Shown: piece by piece, positions 7,358-16,885 of the stretch
Layout of the letters: each line of letters opens with the position of its first letter
How positions within the stretch are numbered: position 1 is the stretch's first letter
DNA from: Massilia mucilaginosa
GTDB lineage: Bacteria > Pseudomonadota > Gammaproteobacteria > Burkholderiales > Burkholderiaceae_D
Assembly: GCF_011682145.1 (NCBI RefSeq)
Contig: NZ_WHJH01000062.1
Coordinates: forward strand, 1-35,989
Length of the DNA stretch: 35,989 nt
Direction: 5' to 3'
Notes under the pieces: model-generated
Database searches by the model: none
What the model was told of the DNA's origin: nothing
Seen by the model: the letters and a program-made list of their open reading frames with translations, nothing else
Made by a program: the position numbers and the translations under genes

Positions 7358-8755
7358 TTAGCAAGCCGCGTGGTTGACCGTCACCACATGAATCGCCAGC
7401 CCGCCGAGCGAGGTTTCCTTGTACTTGTCCTGCATGTCGGCGCCGGTCTGGCGCATGGTTTCGATCACGTCGTCCAGGCTGACGAAGTGGGTGCCGTCGC
7501 CTTTCAGGGCCAGCGAGGCGGCGGTGATCGCCTTGATCGCGCCCATGCCGTTTCGCTCGATGCACGGAATCTGCACCAGCCCGCCAATCGGGTCGCACGT
7601 CATGCCGAGGTGATGTTCGATGCCGATTTCGGCCGCGTTTTCGATCTGTTCATTGGTGCCGCCCAGCGCCGCCACCAGCCCGGCCGCGGCCATGGCGCAG
7701 GCCACGCCGACTTCGCCCTGGCAGCCGATTTCGGCGCCCGAGATCGAGGCGTTCTTCTTGCACAGCATGCCGATCGCGGCCGAGGTCAGCATGAAGTCGC
7801 GCACCCCGCGCACCGGGTCGCTCGGACGGCAGTCTTCGGCGTAGTAGCGCAGCACCGCCGGGATGATGCCGGCCGCGCCGTTGGTCGGCGCCGTCACCAC
7901 GCGTCCGCCGGCAGCGTTTTCTTCGTTGACGGCCATCGCGTACAGGCTGACCTGGTGCACCGCGTCGTGCGGCAGGTCGTTGGCGCGGTTGTCGCCGTTC
8001 CTGGCGTCTTCCGACTGCTTCCACAGATTGGCCGCGCGGCGCTTGACGTTCAGGCCTCCGGGCAGCTGGCCGGCGGTGACCAGGCCATGGGCGATACAGT
8101 CGCGCATCACCTTCCAGATTTTGTCGATGCCGGCGTCGAGCTGCGCGCCATCCATGCGCGCGCATTCGTTCGCGCGCAGCATGTGCGGGATCGACAGGCC
8201 GCTCGCGCGGCCGTGCGCCAGCAGCTGGTCCATCGTGGCGAAGCTGTAAGGAATCGGCGCGCTGCTCTCGCCATTGCTCTGGCGCGCCTGCGATTCGCCG
8301 GCGGCGTGAATGAAGCCGCCGCCGACCGAGTAGAAAATCCGCTCGATGACGCTGCCGTCGTCGAGCTTGAGCGTGAAGCGCATGCCGTTCGGGTGCTCGG
8401 GCAGCGATGAACTCTTGTGCCAGATCAGGCCGGTGCGCGCCGAAAACGGCACTGCGTGGGTGCCGAGCAGCTTGATCACGCCATCGAGTTCGACTTCGGC
8501 CAGCATGTCGTCGACCCGCTCGGGATCGACGCCCTGCGGCGTTTCGCCCATCAGGCCGAGGATGACTGCCTTGTCGGTGGCGTGGCCCACGCCGGTCAGC
8601 GCCAGCGAGCCATACAGCGCCGCCTCGACGCCCACCGCCCGGTTCAGCGGACCGCATTCGACCAGAAAGCGCCGCGCCGCCACCATCGGCCCCACGGTGT
8701 GGGAACTCGACGGCCCGATGCCGATTTTGAATAGGTCGAATACGCTCATGTCCAT
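7358..8755 (-). CDS. sdaA: L-serine ammonia-lyase, iron-sulfur type
   Basis: 465 residues, single-chain [4Fe-4S] enzyme deaminating L-serine to pyruvate and ammonia in the cytoplasm. The N-terminus has the family opening DLFKIGIGPSSSHTVGPM. The cluster ligands are visible as Cys345 (GCQGEVG), Cys387 (MTCDPIGG) and Cys398 (QIPCIERN); their 42- and 11-residue spacing matches the structurally known Legionella enzyme. The protein ends in cysteine (NHAAC, Cys465), the 'tail-in-mouth' residue that caps the fourth iron in that enzyme. TAPTNGAAGIIPAVL is also intact. The start at 8755 has AGAGG upstream; a second ATG lies two codons on. It is the third gene of the kbl operon, 42 bp after the threonine dehydrogenase stop, and would drain glycine-derived serine into pyruvate. 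Confidence 0.95.
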   Translation of the reverse strand: MDMSVFDLFKIGIGPSSSHTVGPMVAARRFLVECGPLNRAVGVEAALYGSLALTGVGHATDKAVILGLMGETPQGVDPERVDDMLAEVELDGVIKLLGTHAVPFSARTGLIWHKSSSLPEHPNGMRFTLKLDDGSVIERIFYSVGGGFIHAAGESQARQSNGESSAPIPYSFATMDQLLAHGRASGLSIPHMLRANECARMDGAQLDAGIDKIWKVMRDCIAHGLVTAGQLPGGLNVKRRAANLWKQSEDARNGDNRANDLPHDAVHQVSLYAMAVNEENAAGGRVVTAPTNGAAGIIPAVLRYYAEDCRPSDPVRGVRDFMLTSAAIGMLCKKNASISGAEIGCQGEVGVACAMAAAGLVAALGGTNEQIENAAEIGIEHHLGMTCDPIGGLVQIPCIERNGMGAIKAITAASLALKGDGTHFVSLDDVIETMRQTGADMQDKYKETSLGGLAIHVVTVNHAAC

Positions 8756-8797
8756 CAGGTGCCTCTTAGGTGTTTTTATCGGTGTGGGTAAAACGAC

Positions 8798-9760
8798 TCA
8801 GGCAGCCTTGGTGAGGCTGACGTCGATATTGGCGAGCATGTCGGCCACCAGTTGATGGAGCCCGATCTGCGCCTTCCAGCCCCAGTCGGCGCTGGCGCTG
8901 CTGTCGTCCAGGCTGTGCGGCCAGCTGGCGGCAATCGCCTGGCGGCTGTCGGGTTTGTAGCCGATCTCGAAGGCCGGCATGGCGCGCCGGATCGCTGTCG
9001 CCAGCTCGCTTGGATTGAACGACAGGCCGGCCACATTGTAGGCCGAACGCACGGCGATGCTGGCGGCCGGGGCGTCCATCAATTCGATCGTGGCGCGGAT
9101 CGCGTCGGGCATGTAGATCATCGGCAGCGTGGTCTCGGGGCCGAGGAAGCATTCGTAGCGTTCGCCGCGCAGGGCCGCGTGGAAGATCGCGATCGCGTAG
9201 TCGGTGGTGCCGCCGCCCGGAGGCGACTTGTAGCTGATGATGCCGGGATAGCGGATGCTGCGCACGTCCACGCCGTATTTGGTGAAGTAGTACTCGCACA
9301 GGCGCTCGCCGGCCAGTTTGCTGATGCCGTAGATGGTGGTCGGGTCCATCACCGTGTACTGCGGCGTATTTTGCGGCGGCGTGTTCGGGCCGAAGGCGGC
9401 GATCGACGACGGCCAGAACACGCGCAGCGGTTTGCCCGCTTCGCCGCGTTCGCGCGCCACTTCGAGGATGTTCAGCAGGCCGTCCATGTTCAGGGTCCAG
9501 GCCTTGAGCGGGGCCTGTTCGCCGGTGGCCGACAGCAGCGCCGCCAGCTGGTACACCTGGGTGATGCCTTGGTCGGCCACCAGGGCCGCGAGGCGGGCTT
9601 TATCGAGCACGTCGAGCTGGGTATAGCGCGCCGCCTTGTAGACGTTGGCCGCGCCGATGTCCGAGGCGATGACGTTGCCGGCACCGTGCTGCTGCGCCAG
9701 CGCGCCGACCAGTTCACTGCCAATCTGGCCGTTCGCGCCGATGATGAGAATGCGTTCCAT
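8798..9760 (-). CDS. SDR-type L-threonine 3-dehydrogenase (NAD-dependent epimerase family)
   Basis: 320 residues, extended short-chain dehydrogenase/reductase fold. It has the NAD-binding GANGQIG (8-14), QLAALLSATGE after the central strands, catalytic PSS (117-119) and YGISK (Tyr144, Lys148). It belongs to the GalE-like threonine dehydrogenases described from Cupriavidus and some animals, not the zinc-dependent alcohol-dehydrogenase type of E. coli. It should oxidise L-threonine to 2-amino-3-ketobutyrate with NAD+. The assignment rests largely on its place 39 bp after kbl, whose product uses that unstable intermediate. GGAAG lies eight bases before the ATG. A different nucleotide-sugar epimerase is possible by fold alone but unlikely here. 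Confidence 0.87.
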   Translation of the reverse strand: MERILIIGANGQIGSELVGALAQQHGAGNVIASDIGAANVYKAARYTQLDVLDKARLAALVADQGITQVYQLAALLSATGEQAPLKAWTLNMDGLLNILEVARERGEAGKPLRVFWPSSIAAFGPNTPPQNTPQYTVMDPTTIYGISKLAGERLCEYYFTKYGVDVRSIRYPGIISYKSPPGGGTTDYAIAIFHAALRGERYECFLGPETTLPMIYMPDAIRATIELMDAPAASIAVRSAYNVAGLSFNPSELATAIRRAMPAFEIGYKPDSRQAIAASWPHSLDDSSASADWGWKAQIGLHQLVADMLANIDVSLTKAA

Positions 9761-9799
9761 GTGCTTGACTTCCGTATTAGTGTTCTTGTATGAGTGTGC

Positions 9800-11014
9800 T
9801 TAAATCTTGAGAATGCCCAGCTCGCGCCCGGCCTGTTCGAATGCCGCGAGGACCGTGTCGAGCTGTTCGCGGGTGTGCGCGGCCGACAGCTGCACCCTCA
9901 CCCGCGCCTGCCCCATCGGCACCACCGGGTAAAAGAAGCCGCTCAGGAGCACGCCCAGTTCGTACATGCGCGCCGCGAAGCGCTGCGCCACGGGCGCTTC
10001 GAACAGCATCACCGGCACTACCGGGTGCGTGCCCGGCTTGATGGTGAATCCGATGCGCTCGATCTCCTTGCGGAAGTAAGCGGTGTTCTCGTGCAGGCGG
10101 TCGCGCAGTTCGGTCGACTTCGAAATACGTGCCAGCACCGACAGCGAGGCGCCGGCAATCGATGGCGCCAGCGTGTTCGAGAACAGGTAGGGACGCGATT
10201 TCTGGCGCAGCGTGTCGATCACTTCCTTGCGCGCGGCGGTGAAGCCGCCCATCGCGCCGCCCAGCGCCTTGCCCAGGGTGCCGGTGATGATGTCGATGCG
10301 GCCCATGACATTGTGGTGTTCGTGCGTGCCGCGCCCGGTCTTGCCCATGAAGCCCGATGCGTGGCATTCGTCGATCATCACCAGCGCGCCGTACTGGTCG
10401 GCCAGGTCGCAGATCTTGTCCAGTTGGGCGATGGTGCCGTCCATCGAGAACACGCCGTCGGTGACGATGACCTTGTGGCGCTTGCCGGCGGCAATGGCCG
10501 CCTGCAGCTGCACTTCGAGGTCGGCCATGTCGTTGTGCTGGTAGCGATAGCGGCCGGCCTTGCACAGGCGGATGCCGTCGATGATCGAGGCGTGATTGAG
10601 CGCGTCCGAGATGATGGCGTCGTTCTCGTCGAAGAGCGGCTCGAACACGCCGCCGTTGGCGTCGAACGCGGCCGCGTACAGGATCGTGTCTTCGGTTCCG
10701 AGGAAGGCGGAAAGCGCTTTTTCGAGTTCCTTGTGCACCGTCTGGGTGCCGCAGATGAAGCGCACGGAGGACAAGCCGTAGCCGTACTTTTCGGTGGCCT
10801 CGATCGACGCCTGCTGGGTTTGCAGGTCGCCCGACAGGCCGAGGTAATTGTTGGCGCACATGTTAATCAGGGTGCGGCCGTCGTCGGCCACCACTTCGGC
10901 GCCCTGGCGCGAGGCCAGCACGCGTTCCGGCTTGTACAGGCCCTGTTCGCGCAACGTGTCCAGCTTGTGCTGCAGGCCACTGAAAAACGCACTTTTCGCT
11001 TGGTCGCTCATCAT
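9800..11014 (-). CDS. kbl: glycine C-acetyltransferase (2-amino-3-ketobutyrate CoA ligase)
   Basis: 404 residues, the normal length for the family. This PLP enzyme cleaves 2-amino-3-ketobutyrate with CoA into glycine and acetyl-CoA. Landmarks are NMCANNYLGLS near residue 51, the glycine-rich SSVRFICGT (82-90), VTDGVFSMDG (184-193), MIDECHASGFMG, and the Schiff-base lysine in TGTLGKALGG (Lys249). Two adjacent ATGs (11014 and 11011) exist; GAGGAA sits three and six bases before them, so the second may be used. It is the first gene of kbl-dehydrogenase-sdaA. A TTGCCA-17 bp-TAGTAT promoter overlaps a palindrome facing the divergent XRE-cupin gene, which is the likely regulator. Confidence 0.95.
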   Translation of the reverse strand: MMSDQAKSAFFSGLQHKLDTLREQGLYKPERVLASRQGAEVVADDGRTLINMCANNYLGLSGDLQTQQASIEATEKYGYGLSSVRFICGTQTVHKELEKALSAFLGTEDTILYAAAFDANGGVFEPLFDENDAIISDALNHASIIDGIRLCKAGRYRYQHNDMADLEVQLQAAIAAGKRHKVIVTDGVFSMDGTIAQLDKICDLADQYGALVMIDECHASGFMGKTGRGTHEHHNVMGRIDIITGTLGKALGGAMGGFTAARKEVIDTLRQKSRPYLFSNTLAPSIAGASLSVLARISKSTELRDRLHENTAYFRKEIERIGFTIKPGTHPVVPVMLFEAPVAQRFAARMYELGVLLSGFFYPVVPMGQARVRVQLSAAHTREQLDTVLAAFEQAGRELGILKI

Positions 11015-11135
11015 TATTCCTCGTCATGTAGTTGCCGGCTTGACCGACGGTTAAACTATGCTGTACCGTGTTCCGGAGCGTTCGACTTCACCTGCGCCGC
11101 AAAATTCCGTTATGTCGAACAAAGATTCAATATAA

Positions 11136-11177
11136 TGGATACTATCCAAGCCGAGTGCACTTGGCAACCCTCGGCTT
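11136..11177. promoter_or_regulatory. nested inverted repeats, putative operator of the XRE-cupin regulator
   Basis: Three overlapping dyads lie between the divergent genes. TGGATACTATCCA (11136-11148) is a perfect odd palindrome. CCAAG/CTTGG is at 11146-11150 and 11160-11164. AAGCCGAG/CTCGGCTT is at 11148-11155 and 11170-11177. They cover the -10 and spacer of the predicted kbl promoter. The first is the most operator-like; the third could instead form an RNA hairpin in a plus-strand transcript. Binding by the product of 11225-11800 is inference from position. Confidence 0.5.
11139..11167 (-). promoter_or_regulatory. predicted sigma-70 promoter of the kbl operon
   Basis: On the minus strand TTGCCA (11162-11167) and TAGTAT (11139-11144) are spaced by exactly 17 bases, about 125 bp upstream of kbl. 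The -10 box lies within the TGGATACTATCCA palindrome, so anything bound there would block this promoter. A TATAAT on the plus strand (11131-11136) abuts the same palindrome and could serve the divergent regulator gene, but its -35 is poor. Confidence 0.55.
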
Positions 11178-11224
11178 AGTTATATTTATGTAAATTTTTT
11201 GCTTGACTACATTGCCGAAACCCC

Positions 11225-11800
11225 ATGAAATCACCTGGATCGACGAATTCTCCACCCGAAGTAGGCGCCACACTGCAACGTTTGCGGCTGGCGCGCGGCC
11301 TGACCCTGGAGGACTTGTCGCGCATCGCCGGCGTCTCCAAATCGATGTTATCGCAAATCGAAAGGGAGAAGGCAAACCCCACGATCGCGATCACGTGGCG
11401 TCTTGCCAACGCTCTGGGCTTGCCCATCGGCGAGCTGCTGTCGGTCGATACCCGCCCGGTGGAGACCATCCGCGTGGTGGACGCCCACGAAACCCCGACC
11501 CTGCCCGGCGCCCACGCCGGCTACGTGCTGCGCATCCTGGGGCCGATGGATCTTGCTGGAAAGTACGAGTGGTATGAACTGACGCTGGCGCCGGGCGGCG
11601 AACTGGCGTCGCAGGCGCACGACCCGGGCACCTGCGAACACATGACGGTGCTGCACGGCAGCATGGAACTGGAAGTGGGCAACGACAAGAAGAAAATCAA
11701 GCTGGGCGGCACGGCGCGCTATCCGGCCGACCAGAACCACGTGATCCGCAATGCCGGCAAGACCGAGGCGAAGGCCTTGCTGGTGGTGGTGCACCGCTAG
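11225..11800 (+). CDS. XRE-family regulator with C-terminal cupin domain
   Basis: 191 residues. An N-terminal helix-turn-helix of the XRE type spans about 13-67 (LQRLRLARGLTLEDLSRIAG, then SKSMLSQIEREKANPT). A cupin-2 sensor domain spans about 110-190 (GGELASQAHDPGTCEHMTVLHG ... YPADQNHVIRNAG). His/Glu residues in these strands could bind a metal or small ligand. This SutR/PuuR-like architecture commonly controls amino-acid and amine catabolism. It is divergent from kbl-dehydrogenase-sdaA with a 210-bp AT-rich, palindrome-rich control region between, so it probably senses threonine, serine, glycine or a product and regulates that operon and itself. Repression or activation cannot be told from sequence. 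Confidence 0.87.
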   Translation: MKSPGSTNSPPEVGATLQRLRLARGLTLEDLSRIAGVSKSMLSQIEREKANPTIAITWRLANALGLPIGELLSVDTRPVETIRVVDAHETPTLPGAHAGYVLRILGPMDLAGKYEWYELTLAPGGELASQAHDPGTCEHMTVLHGSMELEVGNDKKKIKLGGTARYPADQNHVIRNAGKTEAKALLVVVHR

Positions 11801-11918
11801 GAGTCCTAGCCTGTTGCGGATGCTGTGCGCGATTCGGCGCCTTCGGGCACCGGATTGGCTTGAAGGCGCTGTGCGGCATTGTGCCTGATCAGGCGGCTAC
11901 GGGCGCCGATTCCGCCAA

Positions 11919-12991
11919 CTAACGCAGTACCCGGTCGGTCGCGACGATGCGCACGTCATGCATCTGGCCGAGGCAGGCCTCCAGATAGGCCTTGTGCGCC
12001 GCGCCGACCACCACCAGCACGCGCATGCCGGGCCGCGCGCTCATCACCCCGCGGATGTTGGACGCCATCCGCAGATTGCGCGTTTCCCAATAGGCAACAT
12101 AGCCACGCCCGAAGCGCTGCGGCGAGGGTTCTTCGAGCGCCGCGCCGAAGTCGCTGCGGAAGGTCTCCAAGGCCGCGCCGGGGGCGTTGTACGCGCGATA
12201 CATGGACAGCGCGCCGGCCGGCGTATCGAGCCGGCTTTCGAGCGCATTGGCCCGTCGCATGCGCGCCGCCGTGTAGCGGTTGTCCCAGGCCTTCGCGATG
12301 GCGGCGCCGGCGGCTTTCGGATCGGCGTCGGGAGAATCGGCCGTGTGGTCGTCCACTGGATGGACCCGCTCGTGCCCGCGGCGGGCCGCCAGCACGGCCG
12401 CGATGCGGTAATGCTCGTCGGGGCGCTGCATCAGGCCAGTCAGGATCGTCACCAGATTCTCGTCCAGGCCGTCGCCGGCGCGCCGCTCGTCGCCGGGCAA
12501 ACGCAGCCATTGCACCAATGCCGACGCTGGTTCGCCGCCCGCCAGCAACAGCGACGCCAGCTTGCGGCGCTGCGCCGGGCCTGGCGCGGCCGGCCAGGCG
12601 GCCAGCAGACGCTCGGCCTGCGCAGTCGCCTCCGGCACATCCAGCCCGTGGCCGCCTTCGCCGCCGCCGGATCCCAACAATACGACGTGATCGAATCGGC
12701 GTAACGCTGCGGATAGCTGCGCATGAACGCGCACTGCGGTCCGGACAGCGCCTCGATGGCGACCGCCTGCGGCCGCCACTGCGCCAGGCGCTCGGTCAGC
12801 AGACTCAGCGTAGCTGGATCGAACGATGCCGGCAACTGGCGCAGGTGCGGTGTACCGAGCACCATCAGCTCGTTCGGCTGGCTGCGCTGCAGCTTGTGCG
12901 CGCCCGGCGCGAACGGCGGCGATTCGGCGGCGGACGCCGGCGCGTGGCAGACGGCGGCAACAGCGGACATGATGGCAAGCAGGCGGTGCAT
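11919..12991 (-). pseudogene. frameshifted DUF5694-like exported protein
   Basis: Two minus-strand frames together make one protein of about 357 residues. The first (ATG at 12991) gives a signal peptide ending ASAAES, then NELMVLGTPHLRQLP and WRPQAVAIEALSGPQC. It stays coherent to WDPAAAKAATG near 12645 and then becomes Arg/Cys-rich nonsense. The second frame picks up at LDVPEATAQAERLL and runs to the stop at 11919, with GYVAYWETRNLRMASNI and RVLVVVGAAHKAYLE. This resembles the DUF5694/TraB-like family, whose function is unknown. One base appears missing in CCACGGGCTGG (about 12641-12651); adding one would restore the frame. It is either a recent pseudogene or a sequencing error. Both halves look otherwise well preserved, so decay is recent at most. 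Confidence 0.75.
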
Positions 12992-13140
12992 AAAGTTCCT
13001 CAACGCGATAGGGTCGCCCTGCCCGGCCGGGTCAGGTTCGGGCAGCGTATTCCTGACGCAGTGGCAGCGGAACCGGCTTGCGACACAGCGCAGAATCGCT
13101 TGCATGAAATGCATGTGGCCGGGACGGGCCGGGACCGCGC

Positions 13141-13857
13141 TCAGCGCATCCTGGCGATCATCCGCGCCAGCACCAGCGCGGCCAGAGTGGCAAACATGTG
13201 CTTGAGGGTGTGGCCGCTGATGGCATGAATGGCGCCGAGAATGGCGCCGTCGGCCAGTTCGCACAGCTTCGCGAGGACATACAGGCCGATCGCGATGCCG
13301 AAGGCGCGCCGCTGCGCCAGCGGCGCGCCGGTCTGCCATTGCAGCACCGGGATCAGCACCAGCGGCGCCAGTTGCAGCAGCAGATAGGGACCGAGGTTGC
13401 CGCTGGCGGACCACCAGAAGACGCTGGCCACGCCCAGCGCGCACAGCGTGGCCAGGGTCGGTAGCGGCGCAAAGCGGGCCGGAAAAGCATCGTGCAGCGC
13501 GGCGGCCAGCAGCGAGACGCAGGCCAGCGCGATCGGCAGCCGGTCCCAGATCAGGCGCGTGTCGTCCGGCGCCAGGTGATACCAGGACGAGCCGAAGGCG
13601 GTCATCAGGATCGCGGCGAAGAACATGATATGGGCGGGGCGCGCTGGGCGCACGTGCAGCAGGCCATACAGGCCGATGAGCAGGAAACCGAGGTTCGACA
13701 GCACGTCGGCGGCGTTGGCCAGGCCGGACAGCGCGCGCTCGTCGGCAAAGGCGTGGTAGCCGGCCGGTTGCAGGATGGGACCGGCCAGCAGCATGGCGGC
13801 GGTCAGGATGACGGCCAGGTACAGGGCGACGTTGGGTCGGACGAGGGAGAGTTGCAT
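13141..13857 (-). CDS. alkaline ceramidase/phytoceramidase-family membrane hydrolase
   Basis: 238 residues, about seven transmembrane helices, CREST superfamily. The catalytic set of human ACER3 (Ser77, His81, Asp92, His217, His221) is reproduced with the same spacing: Ser90 and His94 in GSSWYHLAPDD, Asp105 in IWDRLP, His216 and His220 in SGHTLKHMF. The motif NAADVLSNLGFLLIGLYGL near residue 48 is also typical. It should be a zinc amidase of the inner membrane acting on a ceramide-like or other lipid amide; the bacterial substrate is not known to me. The frame is open to 13974, but AAAGGA six bases before the ATG at 13857 and the homology select this start. It stands alone; the frameshifted DUF5694 gene follows 149 bp downstream on the same strand. 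Confidence 0.85.
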   Translation of the reverse strand: MQLSLVRPNVALYLAVILTAAMLLAGPILQPAGYHAFADERALSGLANAADVLSNLGFLLIGLYGLLHVRPARPAHIMFFAAILMTAFGSSWYHLAPDDTRLIWDRLPIALACVSLLAAALHDAFPARFAPLPTLATLCALGVASVFWWSASGNLGPYLLLQLAPLVLIPVLQWQTGAPLAQRRAFGIAIGLYVLAKLCELADGAILGAIHAISGHTLKHMFATLAALVLARMIARMR

Positions 13858-14124
13858 GACGGTCCTTTGCGGTGGAAAGGATCGCACTGTGACGTGCGCG
13901 GCGGCAATGGCGGAAAATTTGACCGAAAGCACCGCCGGACGGGATGCCGAGTAGCGCCTGCCGATACTTTGCATCGCGACCCGCCCTGCCCGGGTCTTCC
14001 GTTCACAGACATTGACCCGGCGTAAAGGCAGCGCTCAGCAGGCTTGCTTTTCGTTCAAGCCGCTCTTTTTCGATCCCAAATACTGGAAGCCTGCCCACCC
14101 GGGGCCGGCACCAGGAGAACCATC

Positions 14125-14451
14125 ATGGAAGTCAAACTTTTCATTACCCCAGCAGAAAACCAGCCAGGCAATTATCTGGTGGTCGTCAACGGGGACGGAT
14201 TTTTCAACTCGGTCAACAAGAAAGTCGGTGCGCGGATTCGCGGCGACGACGAGTGGTTCGATGACACGCTTTTCAGCATTGGCGGCACCGGCATCGAACG
14301 GGTGGGGGTCGATGGCAGCTTTTCGCTGTCGAACACCGTGTCCGCCGGCCAGCTGAACGAAGACTGGGGCCAGGATGAGGTGTATGCCCTGGTCAGCGTG
14401 GAAGGGCTCAGCGGCTCGTTCAGGACCAATACGATCAAGCGCAATTTTTGA
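14125..14451 (+). CDS. small hypothetical protein, 108 residues
   Basis: Not recognised. It is acidic and soluble, with no signal peptide, predicted to be mostly beta strand (VKLFITP, GNYLVVVNG, RVGVDGSFSLSN, EVYALVSVEG) with many Gly and Asn turns, suggesting a small beta sandwich. It has no cysteine. An AGGAGA site six bases before the ATG at 14125 sets the start; the frame is open 81 bases further upstream without such a site. It is a single-gene unit facing the prolyl oligopeptidase gene convergently. Coding potential is supported by ribosome site, codon bias and length rather than homology. Confidence 0.7.
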   Translation: MEVKLFITPAENQPGNYLVVVNGDGFFNSVNKKVGARIRGDDEWFDDTLFSIGGTGIERVGVDGSFSLSNTVSAGQLNEDWGQDEVYALVSVEGLSGSFRTNTIKRNF

Positions 14452-14558
14452 ACAGGAAAGGCGGCGCCATCTCGATCTCGCCAGCCAATCGCGATGGCCA
14501 GGTCTGAAAACACGTTGCGCCGCAGCCAGTCAAATCGGAACCGCGCATGAAAGAAAGC

Positions 14559-14593
14559 CGTCCCCTCGCCCATGCCGGCACGGCGAGGGGACG
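14559..14593 (-). terminator. intrinsic terminator of the prolyl oligopeptidase gene
   Basis: A perfect 12-bp stem (CGTCCCCTCGCC at 14559-14570 and its complement at 14582-14593) closes an 11-base loop. On the minus strand it is followed by GGCTTTCTTTC. It begins 11 bp after the stop at 14604. The plus-strand side lacks a T run, so it serves mainly the minus-strand gene. Confidence 0.85.
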
Positions 14594-14603
14594 ACAGCCA
14601 GCT

Positions 14604-16778
<2,175 letters not shown>

Positions 16779-16885
16779 GGTTCTGTCTCTTGGTGATATG
16801 GGCAACTTTGCCGGGGAAGATCATAGCGCGAAATGCGGGCCTTGGCGATGGCCTTCCCGCCGGCCGTGATGGCGACCCGCGGGAC

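Noticed and set aside
11801-11918. Imperfect inverted GGCGC-rich repeats after the XRE-cupin gene
   Set aside because: Short, imperfect and without a T run; not enough to call a terminator.
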